From NCBI RefSeq assembly GCF_030296595.1, contig NZ_AP027731.1, positions 558,001 to 622,000 of the forward strand: 64,000 nt of DNA, in the 5' to 3' direction. A program made the position numbers and the translations under genes. The stretch comes from Naasia aerilata (lineage in GTDB: Bacteria; Actinomycetota; Actinomycetes; Actinomycetales; Microbacteriaceae). The notes under the pieces were generated by a model that worked only from the letters and a program-made list of their open reading frames with translations, was not told where the DNA came from and did no database searches. Shown here piece by piece: positions 1 to 8,032 of this stretch (position 1 is its first letter; every line of letters starts with the position of its first letter).

Positions 1-1597
1 TGAAGCCGTAGTAGAAGAGGTAGTACTCCCCCTCGACGCCGGCGCTCGGGATGTCCCAGTCGATCTCGAGAGGCTCGAGTCCCCTCGGTCCGTCCTCCAG
101 GACGTCGCGGAGGAACGCGATCCGCGCCGGGCTGCTGCCGCGCAGCTCGCCCCCTTCGACCACCAGAGCACCTCGTCGGGGCGCAGATAGGTCTCGCCGT
201 GGCCCACGTACCCGCCCCGCACGGCCCCCTCCCAGAAGCGGCGCACCATCTCCTCGCCGGTGATGTTGCCCCATCCCTGATCGATGTCGCCCTCGTAGGC
301 GCACTCGTCGATCACCACGGGCTTCCCCAGGCCTGGCGCCACTCGGTCGTCATCTCGGCGGTCTTGTAGAGGTCGCGGCGCTGCACGCTCGCGTGGGTGA
401 TCCAGGGACGGGAGTAGTCGTAGAAGTCGAAGCAGTTGTGGATCGAGAGGAGGTGCCCCGTCGGGTCGTCCCGATGGACGATCGTCGCGAACCGCTCCCA
501 GTCCTCCCCGGTCTTGGCCGTCAGGATGTCGTACTCGTTGGCCAGGGACCACCACACGTTGGGGAAGGAGGCCAGCCGCGCGACCGCGTAGGAGAGGTAG
601 CGGTCGTCCGCGGACGGGTCCATCGAGGAGAAGCCCCAGCGATCGTAGGGGTGGAAGAGGATGATGTCCGCCTCGATCCCGAGGTCCCCCAGCTGCGTGA
701 TCCGCTCCTCGAGGTGTCGCCAGAACTCGACATCGAAACGCCGGACGTCGAACCCGGCTCGGGCATCCCCGGGAAGGGGAAGCGGACGGGCTCGTTCTCG
801 TTGAAGAGGTAGGACTTCGGGAACACGCACATGCGCACCTTGTTGAAGGGCGATGCGGCGAGCGTCGCCAGGGTGCGCTCCTCGAGGTCGTCGCCCTGGT
901 GGGTCCACGCATAGGCCGTCGTGCCGACCGGGATGTGGCGCGTTCCGTCCGCATGGGCGAAGTGGAAGGCCCCCTCGACGCGCACCGGACCGTGTCCCGC
1001 GGCCGGCTCCTCCACCGTGAACGAGCCGTCGATGCCGTCGAGCGACCGCGCGGTGCTCGTGGTGCGGAACCGATGCTCCCCGGGCTCCTCCACGAGGTAC
1101 CGCACCCGGTAGACGCCCCCGTCGTCATAGAACCCGGGAACCTCCACCGAGCGGGATGGCGTGTCGACGACCGCTCCGAGCCGCACGTCGGTGAACGGGT
1201 TGCCGTGCGCCGGACCGTCGAGGACGAGCTCGAAGCGCCCGAAGAGCGGGACCGTCCTCTCGAACCGTGCGCGCGCCGATCCGCGCGGAACGCCGCTCCC
1301 CTCGTATTCGGGCGAGGGCTCGACAGCCGGCGCGGGTGAGCGGTGCTCGTCCGCGACCGGCGGCAGGGCTGCGAGCCGCGACCACAGATCCCTGGTCCGC
1401 TCCGGCGATGCTGCCGTGGCCGGTGACGTCGCGATGACGAGTCCCAGTGCTCGCCCGCCGAGGATCATCTTCATCGCGCTGTCGCGCAGCTCCGGCAGCG
1501 CGTCCTCGAGCAGCTCACGCGCCTGCGGATGGCGCAGGGCCGTGGCGACCGGGGTGTCCGCCGACAGGGCGGACGGGAACGATGTCAAGGAGGTCAC
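1..1597 (-). CDS. DUF5060/DUF5605-type glycoside hydrolase, C-terminus outside window, frame interrupted
   Basis: Probable intracellular glycosidase acting on the sugar imported by the adjacent ABC system. After about 100 residues without a clear domain comes a DUF5060-like beta-sandwich, then a TIM-barrel-like domain of the DUF5605 type with the segments [12 protein letters not shown] and [12 protein letters not shown]; their Glu residues are the likely acid/base and nucleophile (inference from clan-A-like glycosidases). GTG start at 1597, just after the permease stop at 1600. The frame breaks three times at C runs (about 753-755, 325-328 and 150-154); adding one base at each rejoins perfectly conserved coding sequence, so sequence error is likelier than decay. 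No signal peptide is seen. The substrate is unknown. Confidence 0.75.
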
Positions 1598-1599
1598 GA

Positions 1600-2496
1600 C
1601 TAGCCCTTCACCGCGCCGGCGAGTGCGCCGGACACGAAATAACGCTGGAACAGGAGGTAGACGATGAGGACGGGCAGGACCGACATGATCGTGAACGAGT
1701 TGATCGGTCCGTAGGAGCTCGTGAACTGCGACTGGAAGCCCTGGATGGCGAGCGGGACCGTCCACGCGTCCTGGCTCTGCAGGAGCACGAGCGCCATGCC
1801 GTACTCGTTCCAGGTCGCCACGAAGTCGAGGATGAACAGCGCAGCGAGGGCCGGGCGGGACAGCGGAAGGATGATCTGCCAGAACAGGCGCCAGTAGGAG
1901 GCCCCGTCGATCCGCGCGCTCTCGTCGAGCTCCTCCGGGATCTGCCGGAAAAAGCCGTAGAGGATGAACGTCTGATAGGGCAGCCCGAAGCCGATGTACG
2001 GCAGGATCACGCCGATGTAGGTGTTGAGGAGTCCCGCGTTGTTGATGATCTGGAACAGGGGCGCGATGGCCACCTGGATGGGCACCATCGACCCCAGAGC
2101 GATCGCCGCGAGGAGGATCCTGCTCCTGCGGAAGCGGATGCGGGCGAGGGCGAAGGCCGCCGCGGCGGAGATGGCCAGCCCGATGGGCACCTTGACCAGC
2201 GCGATGATCAGCGAGTTCGTGCCGACCCGCAGGAGGTTGCCGTCCTCCATCGCCTTGGCGTAGTTGCCGAAGTCGGGATGCAGCGGGAGGGCGAACACCG
2301 GGCTCCCCACGATGTCCTGCTCGGTCTTCAGCGACGTGAAGATGATGAACACCAGGGGCAGCGTCCAGATCACGAGCGTGACGAACAGCGAGATCCAGAG
2401 GCCGATGCGCACGTAGTCCGGCGCTCGGCGGCCTGCTCGCACGGCACCCGTCCTCGACCGCGGGGCGGTGGCGGCGGCGCCGGCGATGGGGCTCAT
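1600..2496 (-). CDS. Carbohydrate ABC transporter permease (MalG-like)
   Basis: Inner-membrane permease of a CUT1-type sugar importer, 298 aa. A basic N-terminal tail is followed by about six membrane segments and the cytoplasmic EAA loop (EELDESARIDGASYWRLFW), which contacts the ATPase. Start ATG at 2496 overlaps the stop of the upstream permease by 4 bp (ATGA), so the two permeases are translationally coupled. No ATPase gene is present in the locus; as usual for actinobacterial CUT1 systems a shared MsiK-type ATPase encoded elsewhere is likely (inference). The extended frame upstream of 2496 lies inside the neighbouring permease and is not used. Confidence 0.93.
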   Translation of the reverse strand: MSPIAGAAATAPRSRTGAVRAGRRAPDYVRIGLWISLFVTLVIWTLPLVFIIFTSLKTEQDIVGSPVFALPLHPDFGNYAKAMEDGNLLRVGTNSLIIALVKVPIGLAISAAAAFALARIRFRRSRILLAAIALGSMVPIQVAIAPLFQIINNAGLLNTYIGVILPYIGFGLPYQTFILYGFFRQIPEELDESARIDGASYWRLFWQIILPLSRPALAALFILDFVATWNEYGMALVLLQSQDAWTVPLAIQGFQSQFTSSYGPINSFTIMSVLPVLIVYLLFQRYFVSGALAGAVKG

Positions 2497-3434
2497 CGCT
2501 CCTCCTGACGTGCGGTCCAGGCGAGGTAGGGCACCACGATCAGCAGGGTGATGAGCAGGAGCACGGTCGCGATGGCGTTGCCCATCCCGTACTGGTGGTT
2601 GCCGAGCGACTGCTGGTAGGACCAGAGCGCCAGGACCTGCGTCTGCTGCGCCGGGCCGCCGCCGGTCATCCCCACGATGAGGTCGAACACCTTGATCGAG
2701 CCGATGAACGTCAGCACGGTGACGATGACCATCGTCGGCCGGAGGGCGGGCAGCGTCACGTTGCGGAAGACCTGCCACGCGTTGGCGCCGTCGATGCGCG
2801 CAGCCTCGATGTGCTCGCTCTGCACCGCCTGCAGCCCGGCGAGGAACAGCACCATGTTGGTGCCGACCGACTGCCAGACGAAGGCGGCGAACACCGAGTA
2901 CAGCGCGATCTTCTGATCGCCGAGCCACTGGATGTCAGAGAGCCAGGGAAGCCCGAACGCCGTTCCCAGGCTCTCTCCGACGCCGTAGTTCGGGTTGTAG
3001 ATCCAGCGCCACATGTTCGCCACCGCGATGGAGGCGAGGACACCCGGGATGTAGAACATCGACCGGAACACGTTGCGCCCGAAGAGGGGGCGGTTGAGCG
3101 CGACCGCCAGCGCGAGGCTGATCGTGAGCGGGATGATCAGCGAGAGCACGACCCAGATGACCGTGTTACGCAGGGCCGTCCAGAAGACCGCGTCCTGCGT
3201 GAAGATCTTGATGTAGTTCTTCAGTCCCACGAACTCCTGGGGAGCGCCGACGAAGCCGGTCCACTCGAAGAAGCTCAGCCTGACGGACTCGAACATGGGC
3301 GCGACCACGAACACGGCGTAGGCCAGCAGCGCGGGGGCGAGAAAGGGCAGGGCGGTCGCGAAACCGGAACGGCGCCGACGGCGGCGGGAGCCGGAGGGGG
3401 CGGGTGCGGGAGCGGACGGGACGGCGGCGGTCAT
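2493..3434 (-). CDS. Carbohydrate ABC transporter permease (MalF-like)
   Basis: Partner permease of the sugar importer, 313 aa. Basic Arg-rich N-terminus, first membrane segment at about residues 25-50 (ALPFLAPALLAYAVFVVAP), five further helices and an EAA loop (EAARIDGANAWQVFRNVTLP) near residue 205. It lies between the binding protein and the MalG-like permease; a perfect GC hairpin separates it from the binding-protein gene, which probably lowers permease expression relative to the binding protein. ATG start at 3434. Confidence 0.93.
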   Translation of the reverse strand: MTAAVPSAPAPAPSGSRRRRRRSGFATALPFLAPALLAYAVFVVAPMFESVRLSFFEWTGFVGAPQEFVGLKNYIKIFTQDAVFWTALRNTVIWVVLSLIIPLTISLALAVALNRPLFGRNVFRSMFYIPGVLASIAVANMWRWIYNPNYGVGESLGTAFGLPWLSDIQWLGDQKIALYSVFAAFVWQSVGTNMVLFLAGLQAVQSEHIEAARIDGANAWQVFRNVTLPALRPTMVIVTVLTFIGSIKVFDLIVGMTGGGPAQQTQVLALWSYQQSLGNHQYGMGNAIATVLLLITLLIVVPYLAWTARQEER

Positions 3435-3463
3435 GGCATCGATCCTCCCGGTCGATGGCGGCG

Positions 3464-3496
3464 GACAGGGGCGGGCGCCGGGCGCCCGCCCCTGTC
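3464..3496 (-). terminator. Perfect 16-bp hairpin between binding-protein and permease genes
   Basis: A 33-nt perfect palindrome (arms 3464-3479 and 3481-3496, GACAGGGGCGGGCGCC) starts 5 nt after the stop codon of the substrate-binding-protein gene. No T-run follows. It could act as a partial terminator or as a 3' stabiliser of the upstream message, the role known for the malE-malF intercistronic repeat in enteric bacteria (analogy only). Confidence 0.6.
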
Positions 3497-3501
3497 GTCA
3501 C

Positions 3502-4770
3502 TCACTGCTGGTCGATGAACTTCTGGAACTCGGCGCCGGCGTCGGCGGGATCGAGCTCGTCGGTCGCCACGAGGTTCTGGATGCGCCAGTACTCCGTCGT
3601 CTGCGCGAGCGAGAGGGCCTGGTCGTTGAACTCGTAGAGCCCCTTCGCGTCCGCGAAGATCGGATCCCACTGCTTGTCGAGCGAGTCCTCCTTGGTCGGG
3701 TCGACCTGGACCGCGGTGTTCACCGGTCGCGCGCCCACGAGGTCGAGGCTGATCTTCTGCGCCTTCTCGCTCGTGAGGTAGTCGAGGAACTCGGCCGCCT
3801 CATCCGGGTGCTTCGAGGTCGGGGTGATGTAGTTGCTCGAGACGTCGCCGTACAGCTGGCCGGTGCCCGTGGGGAAGAGGAACACGCCGATCTTGCTGGT
3901 GTCCACGTCGTTGGCGCGCAGCACGTTGTCGAACCAGCTGCCCTCGATCACCATGGCGGCGTCGCCCTTGAAGAACAGGGCATTGGCCTCGGAGTCGCTG
4001 AGGCTGGCCCAGCCCTTCGTGAGGTACTTCTGGGTCCAGGTGTGGAACTCCTCGAACGCCGCCGTGACGCACTTCTCCTTGCTCCAGTCGGCCTTCGTCG
4101 TCACCAGAGCCTGGAATGTGTCGGACCCGCACTGCGCCATCAGGATGTTGTCGAGCAGGCGCATGAGGTGCCAGTTGACCGTGCCGCCGAACTCGATGGG
4201 AGTGATCCCCGCGGCGACCAGCTTGTCCGCGTCCTCCACGAGCTCCTCGTAGGTCGTGGGCGTGCTGGTGATCCCCGCCTTCTCGAACAGCTCCTTGTTG
4301 TAGTAGACGCCCGCGCCGCTCTGACCGCTCGGAACCCCGTCCCACTGGCCGTACTGCTTCACGGTGGAGAGGGTGGAGTCCCCGAAGCGCGACGTCCAGT
4401 CGTACTTGTCGTAGTACTTCTTGAGGTCCAGGCTTCCGCCCGCCTTGACGAACTCACCGCCGATGCCGGGACCCGCCCAGGACCAGTAGACGTCCGGCGC
4501 TCCTGAGGTGCCGAGTGCCGTCCGCAGCGCCTCCTTGTGCCCGTCGGTGGATCGCTCCTCCACCTTGACCTTGATGTCCGGGTGGCTGTCCTCGAAGCCA
4601 TTGAGGATCTCCGACCACGCCTTCTTCGATGCGTCGTCGGCATCGGTGAGCTTCCAGTAGGTGATCGTCGTGGCACCCGAGCCGGCATCGTCCCCGGCTG
4701 AGCATGCGGCAAGACCGGCGGCGAGCATTCCTGCCGCCACGATCGCCGCGACAGCGCGCTTCGTTCGCAT
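3502..4770 (-). CDS. Extracellular solute-binding lipoprotein of carbohydrate ABC transporter
   Basis: Substrate-binding protein, 422 aa, family 1 (CUT1) type. Signal peptide with lipobox LAAC puts Cys23 as the lipidated residue, so the mature protein is anchored outside the membrane. The body shows typical features of the family (TYWKLTDADD near the mature N-terminus, GVYYNKELFEKAGI, a late DYLTSEKAQK segment). ATG at 4770 is preceded by AAAGGGAC as ribosome site; the 30 residues upstream in the same frame are not needed. First gene of the minus-strand operon with two permeases and a glycosidase, divergent from lacI. The ligand cannot be read from sequence. Confidence 0.94.
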   Translation of the reverse strand: MRTKRAVAAIVAAGMLAAGLAACSAGDDAGSGATTITYWKLTDADDASKKAWSEILNGFEDSHPDIKVKVEERSTDGHKEALRTALGTSGAPDVYWSWAGPGIGGEFVKAGGSLDLKKYYDKYDWTSRFGDSTLSTVKQYGQWDGVPSGQSGAGVYYNKELFEKAGITSTPTTYEELVEDADKLVAAGITPIEFGGTVNWHLMRLLDNILMAQCGSDTFQALVTTKADWSKEKCVTAAFEEFHTWTQKYLTKGWASLSDSEANALFFKGDAAMVIEGSWFDNVLRANDVDTSKIGVFLFPTGTGQLYGDVSSNYITPTSKHPDEAAEFLDYLTSEKAQKISLDLVGARPVNTAVQVDPTKEDSLDKQWDPIFADAKGLYEFNDQALSLAQTTEYWRIQNLVATDELDPADAGAEFQKFIDQQ

Positions 4771-5084
4771 CGTTGCGTCCCTTTCACTGCTGTTTCCAGC
4801 CGCCGAGCGCGGTGCGAACGGCGATGTTCTGGAGTCCGACGGTGCCGGTTCCGGCACCAATGTGTGAACGATAACCTACTGCTCGAAATCTCGTAAAGAA
4901 CGTCCACGAAGTACCTGATCGCGCCGTGAGTTATCGATCGCTTAGGAGCTGTCGGCAGAGGAGGGCGTCGGCCTGGTCACGCTCTCACGCTCTCCGGGCC
5001 GTCTGGCGAGGCAGCACGCGGCCTGCGGGCCATAACGCCCGGTGCGGTATCGTGACCCACCATGGCGCCCCCACGGTGCGGACG
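4771..5084. promoter_or_regulatory. Divergent control region between sugar-transport operon and lacI
   Basis: About 310 bp without a gene separates the binding protein from the LacI-type regulator. Candidate LacI-family operator half-sites with a central CG are GTGAACGATAAC (4864-4875) and GTTATCGATCGC (4930-4941), sharing GTTATC on one side. A separate perfect palindrome GGTGCCGGTTCCGGCACC lies at 4841-4858, inside the probable leader of the binding-protein gene. These are visual matches only; no promoter hexamers stand out with confidence. Confidence 0.4.
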
Positions 5085-6137
5085 ATGACGACGGGCGCAG
5101 CCGCCCCTCCTCCCGCACGCCCCCGCATGAGCGATGTGGGCCGGCTCGCGGGGGTGTCGGCGCAGACCGTATCGCGCTTCCTCACCGGCAAGGGCTACGT
5201 CCACGACGAGACGCGGGTCCGGATCCAGGCGGCGATCGAGGAGCTCGGCTACCGCCCCAATCGGATCGCGCGCTCTCTGCACATCGCGCGCACGGACACC
5301 ATCGGCCTGCTCAGCGCGGGCGTCATGAACTACGGCGCCGCACAGACGCTCGCAGGCATGAGCGCCCGCGCGCAGGCGACCGACAGCACGCTGATCACCG
5401 CCCATGTCAGCGACTCCGCCGACCACGACCCGGAGGTCGCGCGGGCACTCGAGCGCATGCTGTCGATGCAGGTCGACGGCATCGTCGTCACCGCGCGATA
5501 CGGCGACTTCGGCAGGATCCTCGGCGAGACGGTCCGCGAGGAGGTGCCGGTGGTGATCATCGCCGGGCGCCCGCTGCAGCTCCAGGACTCCGCGGGGGCG
5601 GACTCCTACGAAGCGGGGATGCTGGCCATGCAGCACCTGCTGCAGCTCGGCCACCGGCGCATCGCCTACCTGTCCGGCCCTGCCGACAGCGACGAGTCCC
5701 GGGAGCGCCAGCGCGCCTACGAGGACGCACTGGCCGCGGTCTCCCTGCCCGTGGCCCCCATCATCGTCGGCGGCGAGTGGAACTCGGCAGCCGGCTACGA
5801 GGCGGGCCTGGCGCACGATCTCCGCGACGTCTCCGCGGTCTTCTGCGGGAACGACGAGCTGGCCCTCGGGTTCCTCGCTGCGGCGCGACGCCGAGGGATC
5901 TCGGTGCCGCACGACATCTCCGTGGTCGGTGTCGACGACATGCCGGAGGCGCGGTTCTTCGCGCCGCCTCTCACGACGGTCCGCTTCGACTTCGCCGCAC
6001 TCGGCGAGCGCGCCTTCGACATGATCCGCCGCCGGGTGGAGACCGGCCTGCGCCAGGAGCACCTGGTGCTTCCGGCCGAGCTGATCGTGCGCGAGTCGAC
6101 GGCTCCTCCTGCGCGAGCGCACCGCCGAGCGCGGTGA
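5085..6137 (+). CDS. LacI-family transcriptional regulator
   Basis: DNA-binding repressor, about 350 aa. N-terminal LacI helix-turn-helix (MSDVGRLAGVSAQTVSRFL) and hinge helix (PNRIARSLH) are followed by a periplasmic-binding-protein-like sensor domain ending in the usual DISVVGVDDMPEARFFAPP region. It is divergent from the sugar-transport operon and most likely represses it until the sugar or a derivative binds (inference from arrangement). The start is uncertain: ATG 5085 is chosen; GTG 5052, GTG 5076 and ATG 5127 are in frame, the last leaving a very short lead before the HTH. Confidence 0.93.
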   Translation: MTTGAAAPPPARPRMSDVGRLAGVSAQTVSRFLTGKGYVHDETRVRIQAAIEELGYRPNRIARSLHIARTDTIGLLSAGVMNYGAAQTLAGMSARAQATDSTLITAHVSDSADHDPEVARALERMLSMQVDGIVVTARYGDFGRILGETVREEVPVVIIAGRPLQLQDSAGADSYEAGMLAMQHLLQLGHRRIAYLSGPADSDESRERQRAYEDALAAVSLPVAPIIVGGEWNSAAGYEAGLAHDLRDVSAVFCGNDELALGFLAAARRRGISVPHDISVVGVDDMPEARFFAPPLTTVRFDFAALGERAFDMIRRRVETGLRQEHLVLPAELIVRESTAPPARAHRRAR

Positions 6138-6146
6138 GGGGGCGCC

Positions 6147-6542
6147 GTGACCAAGTTCGTCGTGGATGCGGGAGTCGTCCTGGCTCTCGCCGCCGAGGAG
6201 GCGGAGGTGTCGGCCGCGCACCGGCTGCTCGCCCCCGCGCTCGTGCGCTCGCAGATCCTGGCCGCCCTGCACGAGGCGGTGCAGCGGGGCGAGCTGTCGA
6301 GGGAGGAGGGGCGGAGGCGCCTGGCGCGGGCCGGTGAGCTCAAGATCCGCCTGCTCGGGGACTCCGTCCTGCGCCGCCGCGCCTGGGACGTCGCAGATCG
6401 GCTCGGGTGGGCGTCCACCTACACGGCGGAGTACGTCGCCCTCACCGAGCTGCAGGGTGACGCCTTCGTCACGCTCGATGCGGAGCTCGCCCGGAACCTC
6501 GACGGCGTGGTGCCACTGGCGACGATCGACGCGCTCCGGTGA
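6147..6542 (+). CDS. PIN-domain-like protein (VapC-related)
   Basis: Small protein of 131 aa with PIN nuclease architecture: an N-terminal Asp (FVVDAGVVLALA), central acidic helices, and a C-terminal TYTAEYVALTELQGDAFVTLD segment where family members carry catalytic acidic residues. Such proteins are usually RNases, often toxins. GTG start at 6147, 9 bp after lacI, with GAGGGGG as ribosome site, so it is probably cotranscribed with lacI. No antitoxin gene lies next to it, which argues against a simple toxin-antitoxin pair. Function unproven. Confidence 0.7.
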   Translation: MTKFVVDAGVVLALAAEEAEVSAAHRLLAPALVRSQILAALHEAVQRGELSREEGRRRLARAGELKIRLLGDSVLRRRAWDVADRLGWASTYTAEYVALTELQGDAFVTLDAELARNLDGVVPLATIDALR

Positions 6543-6763
6543 TCCGGGTCATGGTGATCCACCTGCCGCCGTGGCTGCTGCCGGCGATCCTCGGCGGACT
6601 CGCGATGACGGCGCTGCTGGTGGTGTCAATGGTGAAGACGGTCCGCTATCACGGCTGGGGACAGCAGCGCTGGGCGCCGCCCGCGGTGCCCTGGTTCATC
6701 GCCGCGATGGTCGTCGGCGTGGGGACCCTCGCCGCGACTCTGCTGTGGATATCCCGCGGCTGA
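6539..6763 (+). CDS. Small two-helix membrane protein, unknown function
   Basis: 74 aa with two predicted membrane segments (about residues 9-31, LPPWLLPAILGGLAMTALLV, and 48-70, PWFIAAMVVGVGTLAATLLW) joined by a basic, Trp-containing loop. GTG start at 6539 overlaps the stop of the PIN-like gene (GTGA), indicating translational coupling; ATG 6551 is an alternative. I do not recognise the family. Confidence 0.65.
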   Translation: MIRVMVIHLPPWLLPAILGGLAMTALLVVSMVKTVRYHGWGQQRWAPPAVPWFIAAMVVGVGTLAATLLWISRG

Positions 6764-6832
6764 GCAGGGACGGCAACCAGCTCGCAGCGCGGAGATTCGA
6801 TGCCCCGACGTCCGCAGGCGGCAATCCCACCG

Positions 6833-7231
6833 TCAGGGCGCGGGAGGGTCGTCGAGGACGCGCAGTCCGGCGAGGCTGGGCATCACGATCCTTCCGTCTG
6901 CCTGTCGGGAGATCGGGAGGACGGCGACCACCGCCGACACGGGGACGGGGCCGTAGATGTGCGGAAAGAGCTGCGCAGAGTCAGCGGGCACCTCCCAGCG
7001 CACGGAAGAGCCGGCCGAGTCGCAGGTCGGGACGTCGATGACCAGCACGACCTGGTCGTCCAGAGGGGTGTCGGCATACAGACCGGCGAGGACATCGGGG
7101 AGCTGCCGGGCCGTGGAGGCGTGCACGAAACCGACCTCTTCGAGGCTCTGGTTCCGGCTGGAACCGCGGTAGCCGCCCGTCTCCACGGCTCGGCTCCAGA
7201 GCGATGCCGGCGCGAGGTGCAGGATCCGCAT
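6833..7231 (-). CDS. DUF952 domain-containing protein
   Basis: 132 aa, the usual DUF952 length. The family pattern is clear: HLAPASLWSRAVETGGYRG at the N-terminus, SLEEVGFVHAS, a VLVIDV strand, WEVP and FPHIYGPVPVSAVVAV near the C-terminus. DUF952 proteins resemble a glutathione-transferase-like or ART-like small fold, but no activity is established. ATG at 7231 with AGGATGG upstream. It lies just downstream of tRNA-Gln on the same strand. Confidence 0.85.
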   Translation of the reverse strand: MRILHLAPASLWSRAVETGGYRGSSRNQSLEEVGFVHASTARQLPDVLAGLYADTPLDDQVVLVIDVPTCDSAGSSVRWEVPADSAQLFPHIYGPVPVSAVVAVLPISRQADGRIVMPSLAGLRVLDDPPAP

Positions 7232-7293
7232 GCCGCCATCCTGTCGTCGGCGCGTGTGCGTCTCCACCCCGGAACGAGCGGAGACGCTCGACG

Positions 7294-7365
7294 CTCCGCC
7301 CCCAGGATTCGAACCTGGTCCTAACAGATCCAAAGACTGTCGTGCTGCCGTTACACCAAGGCGGA
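7294..7365 (-). tRNA. tRNA-Gln (anticodon TTG)
   Basis: A 72-nt cloverleaf reads on the minus strand: acceptor TCCGCCT pairs with GGGCGGA (one G-T), D-arm TGGTGTAACGGCA, anticodon loop CTTTGGA giving anticodon TTG, T-arm CCAGGTTCGAATCCTGG, discriminator G. No CCA is encoded. One weak point is a T-T apposition at the base of the anticodon loop. Confidence 0.93.
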
Positions 7366-7432
7366 CCGCTCCGGAGAGCAGGTCAAGTCTGCCAGACGGC
7401 GCCCGACCGGTCCCGACGCACTGTCACGCGGG

Positions 7433-7489
7433 CGACTTGCCGAAAAATCCCGCTATGAGGCGCGGATAGCGGGACTTTTCGGCAAGTCG
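7433..7489. repeat. Long intergenic inverted repeat, 24-bp arms
   Basis: Arms 7433-7456 and 7466-7489 match at 23 of 24 positions around a 9-nt loop (arm begins CGACTTGCCGAAAA and ends TCCCGCTAT). It sits between the 5' ends of tRNA-Gln and marR, so it is not positioned as an ordinary terminator of either gene. Confidence 0.85.
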
Positions 7490-7530
7490 GCCTCCGACGC
7501 GGGGCCGGGGCTGGCCGGAATAATGGGGGC

Positions 7531-8028
7531 ATGCCGGACAGCGACGAGGTCGACCGCATCGTCGCCGCCTGGGAGCGCGAGCGACCCGAGCTCGACTTCG
7601 CTCCCCTGCAGGTGCTGTCCCGGGTCACCCGCCTCGCCCGCCGCCTCGAGCGGGCGCGCAAGGCCGCGTTCGCGACAGCGGGGCTCGAGCCGTGGGAGTT
7701 CGACGTCCTGTCGCCGCTCCGGCGATCCGGCGCGCCGCACCAGCTCAGCCCGAAGGCGCTGCTGCAGATGACCGGCGTCTCCTCCGGGACCATGAGCAAC
7801 CGCATCGACCGCCTCGTCGAGCGGTCCCTGGTCGAGCGGCGGATCGATCCGGGCGACGGCCGCGGCGTGCTCGTCGTCATGACGGACGAGGGACGCGCCC
7901 GGGTCGACTCCGCCATCGAGCGCCTCCTCGCCGCGGAGGTGGAGCTGCTGGAGGGCCTCCCCCGCGCCGACCAGGAGCGTGTCGCTGCGCTGCTGCGCAG
8001 GCTCAGCCACTCCTTCGACGGCGCCTGA
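7531..8028 (+). CDS. MarR-family transcriptional regulator
   Basis: 165 aa cytosolic winged-helix repressor. The MarR core is visible: helix 1-2 region, LSPKALLQMTGVSSGTMSNRIDRLVERSLVERR (recognition helix and start of the wing) then DPGDGRGVLVVMTDEGRARV. ATG at 7531. It converges with the DsbA-like gene 4 bp downstream, so its target is not obvious from neighbours; the long palindrome at 7433-7489 lies just upstream and could be an autoregulatory site (inference). Confidence 0.92.
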   Translation: MPDSDEVDRIVAAWERERPELDFAPLQVLSRVTRLARRLERARKAAFATAGLEPWEFDVLSPLRRSGAPHQLSPKALLQMTGVSSGTMSNRIDRLVERSLVERRIDPGDGRGVLVVMTDEGRARVDSAIERLLAAEVELLEGLPRADQERVAALLRRLSHSFDGA

Positions 8029-8032
8029 AGCC

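Noticed and set aside
6147-6542. VapBC toxin-antitoxin module
   Set aside because: No antitoxin-sized DNA-binding gene lies next to the PIN-like gene; its neighbour is a two-helix membrane protein.
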